From Apostichopus japonicus (taxonomy: Eukaryota; Echinodermata; Holothuroidea; Aspidochirotida; Stichopodidae), in NCBI RefSeq assembly GCF_037975245.1, contig NC_092579.1, forward strand, positions 30,155,666 to 30,219,665: a stretch of DNA of 64,000 bases. Direction: 5' to 3'. The position numbers and the translations under genes are program-made. Shown in pieces: positions 13,161 to 22,869 of this stretch (its first letter is position 1; each line of letters starts with the position of its first letter). Below the pieces are notes generated by a model. The model was given only the letters and a program-made list of their open reading frames with translations. It ran no database searches and was not told the DNA's origin.

Positions 13161-14100
13161 TGTAGGCCTACTTTATTTAATTGAAGGATCTATTAATGTA
13201 GGCCTGATGCTATAGTTGTGCGTCTGTAATCTAGCCTAGCCAGGACTGTGATGTGTGCTTTTCGTTTGTATGACTAAAGTAGGACTAGTATAGTATGAGG
13301 CGTAAAATAAAACAAGTGTAATGACAGGTTTTCAGCTAGTTTTCTATGCATTTCAGGTGTGAAGATAAACGTAAATGTCATTAACTAACGCATACTCTCA
13401 TTCATTACCTGATATCCATTTTGTTCCTCGTATGCCTGTCAAAATCTGACATTCTGAGTCGCTTCGTTTGTTCGCAACGAGCACAGTGTGCAAAGCTGCT
13501 ATATATTGTGTGTGGTGTTTTTCGTGTTTCGCGCAACTGGTAACGACAACTGGACCTATTTTGATGCCCATGGTTTGCGTGTGACGTCACAAATCGCCAG
13601 TTGGCCAAACTCTCTCTATATACGGCTCTGATAGTCTCCATACATTAGCCCCCCCCCCCCCCCCAATAATTTTCCCGTTCTGCCGCGCCTGTCCCTCAGG
13701 ACGGCGATTCGTGGCATGGACCAGCATCTGCCTTCTCAAGAGTTGGGAGCTATGTAAATGTATGAGCATGAGGATTTACAGTTTAACACAATTTTGCAGT
13801 TACAGGCTGGTTGTAAGAAATTTATAACCTATGAGAAATAAAATTTCTTGAGAAAGATGATCCCAACTTTGTTTTATAAATATTTTAGAAAATTACACCT
13901 GGGAAACGTTTTTTTTAGAAGTAAATTAACATCACCATTGTACACTTTTGTCGCACCAAATTGCATCTGAGGGCATTCAGCAATAGAAAATTTTCCAAAG
14001 GCGAGGGGGCCCTCCTCCCCTTACACCCCTCCCCCATATCACTCTAATGCCACTTTGGCCCCTCCCAAACAAAGGCCCTGGATCCGCCAGTGATACTGAT

Positions 14101-15514
14101 AACCACTTTTAAAGAGAACAAAGAAAAAATATTGGATTTCCTGCTGATGCAGTATGATAATCTTTAGTTTTTTTGTCTTCTTTTGATTGACGTAACAGCT
14201 ACAAAGACTTAAATGTGTTCTTCTTCATGTAATCAGTTTTTCTTCTTCAGAACACTCGAATTGAAAAGTGCTAAAGCCCATTTGTGATACTCTTCAAAGC
14301 ACAAGTAAAATTTAAAGAAGTTGAGGGGGGGGGGTATTGGGGGGGGGGGTGACCATTCATAAGTATAGAACTAATGCTTTATGACTACACCATCCAAAAT
14401 CTTGGCTAAACTATGCATGTCCCTGATTGATGTTGGCTTTTGGAGACTGGGTGATTGTGTTATACCAGCGCATGTAAATGACACTAAATCACAAAAGTAA
14501 CGTGGTCTCTAAGTCTAGATAAAAGTTTCACTAGCTAAACGCTACCTATCACTGGATAGCTAAACGTTACCCATTACTGGATAGCTGACAAGTTGGCCAT
14601 TCATGGCACCATAAATGTTCCGTATCATGACCATGCAGACTTTGCAATGAGAGCCTGACGTTTTCGTTACTTGTAAACAAATCTTTTTACTCAGTAGTAA
14701 ACAATATTCGTACGCTGCTCCCGGGAATTGCCCTAATTTACCAACCTTTTGCACCACGTGTACTCGTGCTCTTCAACACGCAATCCACAAAAGCCAGATC
14801 CTGATTGAGAGCATATCAAAAAATGTTCTCCTGCTGCTTTTTGGCAATTTTCCAGGCGGATTAATATAGATCTAATTTGCATATGCCACCTTGGCGATCT
14901 TAAGTATTTGTAGTTAATGATTAACTGCGACACAGTTGTGTTTTTCACACCACCTCAATAATTTGATTTTACTACCGTCTGGAGACAGTAAAGAACATTC
15001 AAGTTGCGGGTCATGTGAGTATTCATTTCATGTCTTTACTGAAGTTGAAGAGTAATTTATGACCAGCCAATTTAAAATCCGGCGTCTGGATCTGGATTTG
15101 ATCATATCAAACCAAATTGATTAGGCAGCCTATTTGTACTATATAGGTGTACCCCACGGCTAAATATATCTCATGTTATCTTTGGTTGTTTTTCTCATTT
15201 CTGCGAAAGGTTTTCTCATATCGGGTTTATACTTAGTTAGATTAAGTTTTGGAAACAACGATAATCCCTTCATTAATCTAAAATAGAATGTAAATAATGG
15301 ATAAAACCTAGCGTGTAATTAATTTACAGTACCGGCTATTTAGACATATATGCACAACGCGGACATATGAGATAGCGCTATGATCTAGATGATCTAGATG
15401 GAATAGCGCTATATAAATATTAATTGTTATGTTATGTTATGTTTAAGAAGGCTGCTGACGTCATAATGCTTTATTTTTAGATCGCTTGGAAAATACCTAA
15501 ATCCGCATATCCAA
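14101..15514. other. Intergenic sequence without recognised gene
   Basis: It contains G-runs at 14324-14351. A short GATGGAATAGCGCTATATAA stretch near 15398-15440, followed by TTATG repeats, resembles the tail of the SINE seen at 39.1 kb. Two minus-strand open frames near 14560-14948 have no recognisable features. Confidence 0.35.
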
Positions 15515-15732
15515 GGAGCTTTTGAAGTGCCAACGAGATATTAATATATCTTAGGTGAATTATCTTAATAGCTGAATACTTGCGCATGATGATATTAAAA
15601 TATTGAGATGCGACATTTTAATTTCAGTATCTATACGCTGAGATGTTACAAGATCTTAATGAACACATTTTAAGATATTAATATAATTCACCTATACTGT
15701 AGTAATATCTCGCTAGCACTTTAGAAGCTCCC
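15515..15732. mobile_element. Short MITE with long imperfect terminal inverted repeats
   Basis: About 55 bp at the left, starting GGAGCTTTTGAAGTGCCAAC, are complementary with several mismatches to the right end, whose complement starts GGAGCTTCTAAAGTGCTAGC. Only about 110 bp lie between. Both arms contain GAGATATTA and AGGTGAATTA blocks. No clear target duplication is visible. Confidence 0.55.
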
Positions 15733-16229
15733 GTACATTCGGTATCATATTTTCACATAGACAATTCGTTCATTCTGATGAAGACTGTAACACAACCGCC
15801 ATACAATTCATTATGTCGTATAGGGAGGTTTGCCAGTGTATTAGGCTACTCCAGACTGGTAATAATGTATGTAATATGCATACGGAACTCTTAATGAAGG
15901 AAGATCAATTGAAAACCTCGATCTATTGCAGTTTGAGTTGGTTTGTAACATGGCGTCAATTTGACAAAACCATAGAGTCTTTCCTTGGCAATTTAATTCC
16001 ATTTTGTTCCACGCGTTTTTCTAGTGGTCAGAGCCTTTGAGGGCGATAGAGATGAAAATCTGAAAACCTTGTTATAATTCTAAAAGTAACACTGGGATTC
16101 ATTCATTCACTTCATAATTGCTATGTGGATTCATCATATAAAGTACAAAACCCTTATGTGTAGTTTACATTAATTATCCTCATATCAAACATGGCAAGGA
16201 AAAACTAAGCATATTGGCATTATGTTGGT

Positions 16230-16660
16230 TTCATTGCGATGGTGTGTGTATGTATGTGTGTTATTGACGCCTTGTTAACATGATAATTCTCAAAGTGGGT
16301 GAAGTTTACAGTGGGTAAGTAGATGTAGGTGGTGAGTGCAACACCCATATTGAAATTAGTGGAGGTCAAAGGTCATCCATGTCACTAAAGGTCAAATTCT
16401 AAAAACATAAGTAAACACACACAAAGCGAAGCTTGTATGATGTCCTTCTTGAGAACAAGAACCCGATTGCAATTTTTGTATTTTCAAAGGTCGTTTCAGG
16501 TCAACATAGGTCAAAGACTAAGACATTGTACACACGATAACTGACAAAATTAAGCTTTGGTGAAAGTCTTACTTGTTACGAAGATCCCTCTTGGTGAGTG
16601 GCGGAGGTCATAGGTCATTTTAAGTCAACATAGGTCAAAGTTTGCAAACCTTTTATACAC
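16230..16660. repeat. Dispersed repeat with GGTCAAAGGTCAT-like motifs
   Basis: Three segments repeat the order 'GTGGAGGTCAAAGGTCAT' (or close variants), then AACATAGGTCAAA, then a T-rich spacer. It is an old divergent repeat with no coding frame. Confidence 0.4.
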
Positions 16661-16900
16661 ATTAACGCTCAAATGAAGCATGGCTGGAGTTCATACGTGG
16701 TGTGTAGGGTTTTCTTGGTGAGTAAAAGCACTGTTTTGAAATTGATGGAGATACGTAATATAAATGGGTCAATCCATGCCAAATCAACAGACTTTTGGGT
16801 CGATTCCACGTCGACCCTCTCAGAATCGCCTGAAATTGATATGGTGTCTTGCCATATGTCTCAAAGGATTAAATTGGGCATAAAAAACTTCTGAAAACTG

Positions 16901-16937
16901 TTTGGTTGCTAGGATACAGCCACGCCTAGCAACCAAA
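16901..16937. repeat. Perfect 13-bp inverted repeat (hairpin)
   Basis: TTTGGTTGCTAGG at 16901-16913 is exactly complementary to CCTAGCAACCAAA at 16925-16937 with an 11-nt loop. It lies in non-coding sequence. Confidence 0.6.
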
Positions 16938-17927
16938 TCCAGATTGCATTTTAAGAGCCCTAAATTTGTTTCTAGTTTGGAGGCATCTTTGCATAAATTT
17001 AAAGTATTTTATGTCTGATATTGCAGATATTGTGGAAGACATGTGACCAGGCTTCGAAGTTAGCTACATTCGAGGAAACTTTACGGTATCAATTATACGT
17101 AACAAGTAAATAAAATAGCAGAACAAATGAGATAGGGGCCTTTTCTGGCCCTACTTTGAGTGTGCTCCATATTCACAAACAAAGGCATGTTTGAGATTTA
17201 ATTTGCATAGGATCCTTGTCCAGTGGTAGCTGTACAAGAAAAGTGCCCCCCCCCCCTAAAAAAAAGTCAAGCGGGTCGTACGTTTAACGAACAGTGCCCT
17301 CAAACTTAAGAAATCTAACTTCTGGCCCTAATTGGGGGTCCAATTTGGGCCTGCGGGTAAATGTTTTTCTTTAAGTACCATTTATCAGGAGTGTATTGTC
17401 CTTTTTTTTTAAAACTCAAGTCAAAAAGTTGTGTATTTTATGTTATTTACTAAAATTTACGACTCGAAAATTGCGGAGATCACGCACGTCATATGTATGA
17501 AAATGCCTGCCAAAGCTGATTTGTTTAAATTTGACTTTGTTGCGTATGTGTGCGTATGTGTGTACTCGTGCGAACATTAGAGCGTGTAAATACAAGGGAA
17601 TGGGAGGGGTGTAGAACATTAAGAATGCGTCCAAGACTGAGAATGTATTGCACCAAGTTTAACTTCAAATAACGATAGTTCTATCACGTTCTCTGGTTAT
17701 CACAGTTTGGATGGCTCATTCTTTACTTTTACAATTAACTAAAAGAAGTTCATTTTTCATTAACAACACGCTTAGACAAAAGCTAAAACAAAGTATCCAT
17801 GTAACTGTCACAGTACTCATTTTCAACCGCTTGTTTTCATTCACATCTATTTCTCTTCTTCTAGGTGAAGCCATAGTTGTGTGTTGTTTCATTGGTGACC
17901 CATTGAAGTCTTATTTTACTCGTGAAA

Positions 17928-19529
17928 ATGGCGGCGAAAATCGGTGATATTAGCGAGACACTTCTACTGACGCCACGTGGAAAGGTCACTCTAATTGAGA
18001 AGAAAGATTTAAGGCGGCTAGATCTTCGAGTATTTGATCGCATAGCTTTTCATAGGTCATACATGATGATACATGAGGCGATTGTACTCCAAGTCAACGG
18101 GCCTTGTGAAATAGTAGTTCTGGAGAGAACCAAAGAAGATGGACCTTTCAGCAAAGGCACGGTTCGAGTACACAAAATAAACTTGTACGCTGAGAATGGA
18201 CAGCTGTATCGGTATGATGATAGACCAACGGAAGCAGACAATCCAGACATCATGAAAAGAGTCTTAGAGTATCATGGAACAGAAGGTTACAACGTGTTGT
18301 CCTATAATTGCCAGCATCTTTCATCCTCCATTCGATACGGTAATGAGAACAGCCATCAGACTTGGTGGATGATTCTGAAGATCGGGATTGATTTTTGCTG
18401 TTATCTTGGGATTCCACTCGTTTCCGAGAAATACGAAAATGGTAATGGCGGCAAGGACATACTTGGCGTAAAGGCATCTGCTTTCTTGCATCTTGGCCTT
18501 CTCGCGGCCGAGTGTAGTGTGGCGTCTATCAAGGTATTTCGTGGACGGATGTCTTGGAGGGATTTTTTTAATGTCATGCCTAGACAGTTGCGAATGCACA
18601 TATTGGGCTTAGCTGGAAATTCTATTCAACCAATTCTCAAGAATCTTGCTTTTTATTTCTTGCCAACGACGGCAATGGCATCGTTTGGGAGGGTCGCCCC
18701 TTCCTGTACAGTGTCTCTTGTGTTCGGATTCTGTGGATATCTTGTAGTTGATGCCGTCCTTCCTGGCAGTGCTTCGTGTACTGACGACGAATGCTACAAG
18801 AATTTCCGTCTAGCTTCAATAAGTGCAGCCTCCATCAGTTCTTTTTTTGCGGGTTTTTTTTTTGTTACTGGCTGGCCTCTTGAAGCCTTTGTAGCAATGA
18901 TTGGAGGTTACTCTGTGCCTATTCTTGGGAATTTGCTTTATACCGAAGCAGTCAGTTGGTTCTCGAAAGAAACTGTAGGTGGAGGGTGGATTCAAGACTT
19001 TGCAGACTTAAATCCTGGTGACCACATTACAACATACAGGAATTTCATTCACCGATATTCCCATGCAATATTGTTGGAAAGAGCGGCAAGCAACAACAGT
19101 ATGGTCGTCATTCGTAACAATAAAGGCAGGGGTGTCATCCAAGTTGAACTTAAATTTGAGAAGGATTGGGTCTACCGTTATAATTACCCATCTTCTGAAG
19201 TGCGATCAGCCCAAGAAGTGGTCGCTGTTGCGCAGTCAAAGATCGGGGGAAAGTATCATCATGATTGCTGGAGTTTTGCTAACTTGTGTAAGCTCAAACA
19301 TACGGGTAGTGAAGAACGCAGTGCTGTTTCTATTGATTCCATTTTCGATACTATTAAAAGTGACGAATTTCTAAGTGAGAAAGAGCTGGAGACATACATC
19401 AATAACTTTGATAGGTTGAAAAAAGAAATGTCCAACGAATACAAGGTAGATGATGGAACAACTCAAGAGCACATTGAATCCTTGTCGAAAGGTGAAGGAC
19501 TAATTATAAGTTCACTTGAATGTGTATAA
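17928..19529 (+). CDS. Tandem LRAT-like domain membrane protein
   Basis: A 533-residue uninterrupted frame from an ATG in good context (AAAATGG); a polypyrimidine tract plus CTTCTAG at 17865 suggests an upstream non-coding exon. Domain 1 (about residues 10-140) has the LRAT/NlpC-P60 signature: an H-box His49 (MMIHEAIV) and an NC-box Cys128 (NCQHLSSSIRYG). Domain 2 (about 355-460) repeats the pattern with GDHITTY, His379 (RYSHAILL) and Cys447 (HDCWSFANLCK). Between them lie several hydrophobic segments, likely membrane-spanning. Known: LRAT-family Cys/His enzymes transfer or hydrolyse acyl groups on lipids, and many are membrane-anchored. Inference: a membrane acyltransferase or lipase-like protein; substrate unknown. 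The C-terminal tail is acidic, and its last coding part is duplicated downstream. Single-domain LRAT proteins are much shorter, so the two-domain build is unusual. Confidence 0.85.
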   Translation: MAAKIGDISETLLLTPRGKVTLIEKKDLRRLDLRVFDRIAFHRSYMMIHEAIVLQVNGPCEIVVLERTKEDGPFSKGTVRVHKINLYAENGQLYRYDDRPTEADNPDIMKRVLEYHGTEGYNVLSYNCQHLSSSIRYGNENSHQTWWMILKIGIDFCCYLGIPLVSEKYENGNGGKDILGVKASAFLHLGLLAAECSVASIKVFRGRMSWRDFFNVMPRQLRMHILGLAGNSIQPILKNLAFYFLPTTAMASFGRVAPSCTVSLVFGFCGYLVVDAVLPGSASCTDDECYKNFRLASISAASISSFFAGFFFVTGWPLEAFVAMIGGYSVPILGNLLYTEAVSWFSKETVGGGWIQDFADLNPGDHITTYRNFIHRYSHAILLERAASNNSMVVIRNNKGRGVIQVELKFEKDWVYRYNYPSSEVRSAQEVVAVAQSKIGGKYHHDCWSFANLCKLKHTGSEERSAVSIDSIFDTIKSDEFLSEKELETYINNFDRLKKEMSNEYKVDDGTTQEHIESLSKGEGLIISSLECV

Positions 19530-21096
19530 AGAATTCTTCGAACTATAAACTTTTATTTGACTACTGGTTTGGTAAACGTTTTTATTTTGTGTCATGTTAA
19601 AGTATAAAAATGTTTTCTAAACAAACGATTTTCAACTTCTAACATGAAAACTTGACGTGTAATGGCAATCCCTGCAGAACAAGTGTCGCAGAGATTCCAC
19701 GTGTATCTTACCAGGGAGTTGTTCCATTACAACTCCCTGGTTTTTCAAAAGGAACAATGTCTGCTATTGGTTCCCCCCACACTAATCAACAGTTTAAATG
19801 TCGCAATAGCTCTATGTGAGAAACGAAAATAACGCAATTTATCATGATCATTATCAATGAAGATACTATCATTTATCATTATTATTGTCACTATCAATCA
19901 ATCACTAACAATAGCAATAGCAAATATATATTCCTTTGTTATACCTTTTTTCACAATTTTCGTTTCAAGGACACTGACGACAGATTGAAGGCCTAAGACG
20001 ATTTTTTGAATATTTTATTCTCTTCTTTGAAAAGAAGAACATCACATTATTCAAATGATATATGTTGGCTTGTAATTAGGGATTAACTTATTAAGGGCTA
20101 ACGTAAGACATTTTGATGAGCGCAACATTCTACGTCATTGTTTGCACATAATCAATGATTTCCCAGATGTATCAAAACTTCAAGTGTATTTATCTTGGAA
20201 CCCCCCCCCCAAAAAAAAAAAAAAGGAAAAAAAGGAAAAAAAATCAACAGATTTTGAGTGAGATCATCACATACAACAAATGTACTGAATATGGGCAAAT
20301 TGGCTTGGTGACCATATTACTTTAAATCGATATTCCTGTGCTTGACGTTGATTGCTTACTAAAAAAAGTAGAACGTTTTCTACATCTTTAGGTCAAAACC
20401 ACGTCCCCATAGCATTTTGTATGGTTAAGTTGTAAATGGCTCAAATTTTGCGGTATTTTGTGAATGCTTCTGACAACAGTGTGGAATATATTTTCTTTTC
20501 CATATCAGTCTGACAGAAATAATATGTGAATTTAAAGAACAAGTTTAAGAAACTGTACTTTACATGGAGAAAGTTATGATATCTATTTGTTATCACAAAA
20601 CGGTGAAGCAAATTTTAACTTTATTTAAGTTTTCACCGACAATTTTTACTTAATAACATGTGCATGGGGAAGCGGAATTTATGTTAACATAATCTCACAT
20701 TATTAAGAGTTATGATTATGATTATAATCTAACTACATTGGTAGCCTTAACACTCCCTGGAGTGGCATTGTAGTCGACACATTTAGCCTAATCGATATCG
20801 ATTTCGGCTACGTCAATTCTCTGTGAAATTTCGTTATTGACCAAATTGGAATATTTGATATAAATAACCACACTTTGTCTATTTGGGTAACAACCCCCTG
20901 CAGGAGGGAACACGACCTGACGCCGCCGTTTATTATCCTTCTAGACATGATGTTTTCAATTGGTTTCTTCTTCTCTCTCCTCTCTTTGCTCCCCCTCCCC
21001 TTCTTTCCCTCCCTCCCTGCTTTTCTCCCCTCCTTCCCAAATAGCTTGCCATCGTCAACATTTTCATATTTCTCTCCTTCTCTTTCTCGACGTTAG
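19317..21096 (+). repeat. Tandem duplication, unit A1
   Basis: From the last ~210 coding bases of the LRAT-like gene, through its 3' flank, to a pyrimidine-rich tract ending TTAG. The same order recurs at 21266-22632 with high identity. Unit A1 has about 370 bp (roughly 19940-20310) that unit A2 lacks, including a run of C and A at 20201-20240. Confidence 0.8.
19710..19741. repeat. Perfect 13-bp hairpin in 3' flank
   Basis: ACCAGGGAGTTGT, loop TCCATT, ACAACTCCCTGGT. It lies about 180 bp after the stop codon of the LRAT-like gene and is kept without change in the duplicated unit at 21648-21679. Confidence 0.7.
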
Positions 21097-21437
21097 GTAC
21101 GTTTCCAACTTCAGAGGGTGATATCGTCGAAACTGGCTGTGCATATCGAAATAACGGAAGCTATAACATCAATGAAAAATTATTTCAACAAGGCCCTCGA
21201 TGTCTCCTTGGAGAAACAGAACGAGATGGCTTTATCTGCTCAGATTTTCTTTGTAGTGGAGAAAGCAATGCTGTTTCTATTGATTCCATTTCCGATACCA
21301 TTAGCAGTGACGAATCTCTAGTTGAGCAAGAGCTGGAGGCATTCAGAAATTACATTGATAGGTTGAGCAAGGAAAAATACAAGGAAGACGATGGAACAAC
21401 TCAATTTTGCCATACTGCCAAGGTGAAAGGTGAATGA
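21097..21437 (+). pseudogene. Duplicated terminal exon V1 (Cys-containing domain fused to LRAT-gene tail)
   Basis: A pyrimidine tract ending CGACGTTAG precedes a phase-1 frame that stays open for 113 codons to TGA at 21435. Its first half has four cysteines in a pattern like CAYRNNGSYNINEKL...CLLGETERDGFICSDFLC, loosely resembling a von Willebrand C-type domain. Its second half (SNAVSIDSISDTISSDE onward) is the same as the C-terminal tail of the LRAT-like protein. No 5' exon was found between the two genes. It could be an alternative last exon or a leftover of unequal crossing-over. Confidence 0.45.
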
Positions 21438-22632
21438 CTAATTAGAAGTTCACTTAAATTTGTAAAAGAATTCTTCGAACTATAAACCTTTATTTTGACT
21501 GCTGGTTTGGTAAACGTTATTATTTTGTGTCATGTTAAATTGAAAAAATGTTTTCTAAAGAAACGATTTTCAACTTCTAACATGAAAACTTGACGTGTAA
21601 TGGCAATCCCTGCAGAAAAAGTGTCGCAGAGATTCCACGTGTATCTTACCAGGGAGTTGTTCCATTACAACTCCCTGGTTTTTCAAAAGGAACAATGTCT
21701 GCTATTGGTTCCCCCCACACTAATCAACAGTTTAAATGTCGCAATAGCTCTATGTGAGAAACGAAAATAACGCAATTTATCATGATCATTATCAATGAAG
21801 ATACTATCATTTACCATTATTATTGTCACTATCACTATCACTTACAATAGCACAGCAAATATATTCCTTTGTTATTTTTTAATTGGCTAGGTGGCCATAT
21901 TCTTTAAATCGATATTCCTGTGCTTGACGTTGATTGCCTACTAAAACGGCAGAACATTTTCTACATCTTTAGGTCAAAACCACGGCCCCATAGCATTTTG
22001 TATGGCAAAGTTATGAATGGCTCAAATTTTGCGGTATTTTGTGAATGCTTCTGACAACAGTGTGGAATATATTTTCTTTTCCATATCAGTCTGACAGAAA
22101 TAATATGTGAATTTAAAGAACAAGTTTAAGAAACTGTACTTTACATGGAGAAAGTTATGATATCTATTTGTTATCACAACACGGTGAAGCAAAAAATTAA
22201 CCTATTTAAGGTTTCACCGAGATTGCTTCATTAATTACATGTGCATGGGGAAGCCGAATTTATGTTAACATAATCTCACATTATTAAGAGTTATGATTAT
22301 GATTATAATCTAACTACATTGCTAGCCTTAACACTCCCTGGAGTGGCATTGTAGTCGACACATTTAGCCTAATCGATTTCGGCTAAGTCAATTATCTGTG
22401 AAATTTTGTTCTTGACCAAATTGGAATATTTGATATAAATAACCACACTTTGTCTATTTGGGTAACAACCCCCTACAGGAGGAAACATGACCTGACGCCG
22501 CCGTTTATTATCCTTCTAGACATGATGCTTTCAATGTGTTTCTTCTCCCTTCTCCTCTCTTTGCTCCCCCTCCCCTTCTACCTTGCCATCGTCACCATTA
22601 CCATATTTCTTTCTCTCTCTCTCACCGTTAGA
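21266..22632 (+). repeat. Tandem duplication, unit A2
   Basis: Second copy of the unit at 19317-21096. The junction lies inside a coding exon, at GCAATGCTGTTTCTATTGAT, so V1 reads straight into a copied LRAT-gene tail. Confidence 0.8.
21648..21679. repeat. Perfect 13-bp hairpin, duplicate copy
   Basis: Identical to 19710-19741, including the TCCATT loop, while neighbouring sequence has diverged at several positions. Confidence 0.7.
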
Positions 22633-22867
22633 TGCGTTGGCAGCTGTCGAGCGTTATTGCAAAACTGATCTTGATAATAACGGAAGCATTTTCAGACAAG
22701 AAGGAATCATCTTTGACGGATGTTTAATTGAAGAAATAAGAAATGAACGAGATTGCTCTTTCTGCCCAGCTTTTTTTTGTGGCTTCGGCATGACTTTTGT
22801 AGCTAGTCTAATGGTAATCACACCTGCAGCTGTCACGAGTATATCTGATGGCCTACTTCTTATGTAG
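22632..22867 (+). pseudogene. Duplicated terminal exon V2 (Cys-containing domain plus hydrophobic tail)
   Basis: After CTCACCGTTAG a phase-1 frame runs 78 codons to TAG at 22865. The shared pattern with V1 is C-x-NNGS-x-E-x-CL-xE-xR-x-C-x-FFCG (YCKTDLDNNGSIF, DGCLIEEIRNERDCSFC). V2 then continues into about 20 hydrophobic residues (GMTFVASLMVITPAAV), a likely membrane segment. It shares the acceptor context and phase of V1. It may be an alternative last exon; no partner 5' exon is visible. Confidence 0.4.
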
Positions 22868-22869
22868 TG

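Larger units (their letters stand above)
9152..13630. mobile_element. Nested 4.5-kb DNA transposon with 31-bp perfect terminal inverted repeats
   Basis: Seen: positions 9152-9182 (starting CAGAGCCGTATATAGAG) are an exact inverted copy of 13600-13630. The 8-bp ATAGTCTC stands on both sides (9144-9151 and 13631-13638). Removing the element restores one uninterrupted core module. Known: CAG-initiated inverted repeats with 8-bp duplications fit hAT, though P-type elements also make 8-bp duplications. The interior is rich in AGGCCTA motifs from about 9680 to 10380, with a TTAA MITE and a LINE tail further in. No transposase frame was recognised. The perfect repeats suggest recent movement. Confidence 0.75.
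7495..14092. mobile_element. hAT-like DNA transposon (outer element, 6.6 kb, with nested insertions)
   Basis: Seen: the ends are CACTGGCGGATCCA and its exact complement, each followed inward by G/C-rich runs. Both ends are flanked by the 8-bp direct repeat ATACTGAT (7487-7494 and 14093-14100). Known: 8-bp target duplications with short terminal inverted repeats mark the hAT superfamily. No transposase frame is visible inside. Most of the length comes from later insertions: a second terminal-inverted-repeat element, a TTAA MITE, G/C-rich repeat modules and a LINE tail. It is therefore non-autonomous or decayed. Confidence 0.75.
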
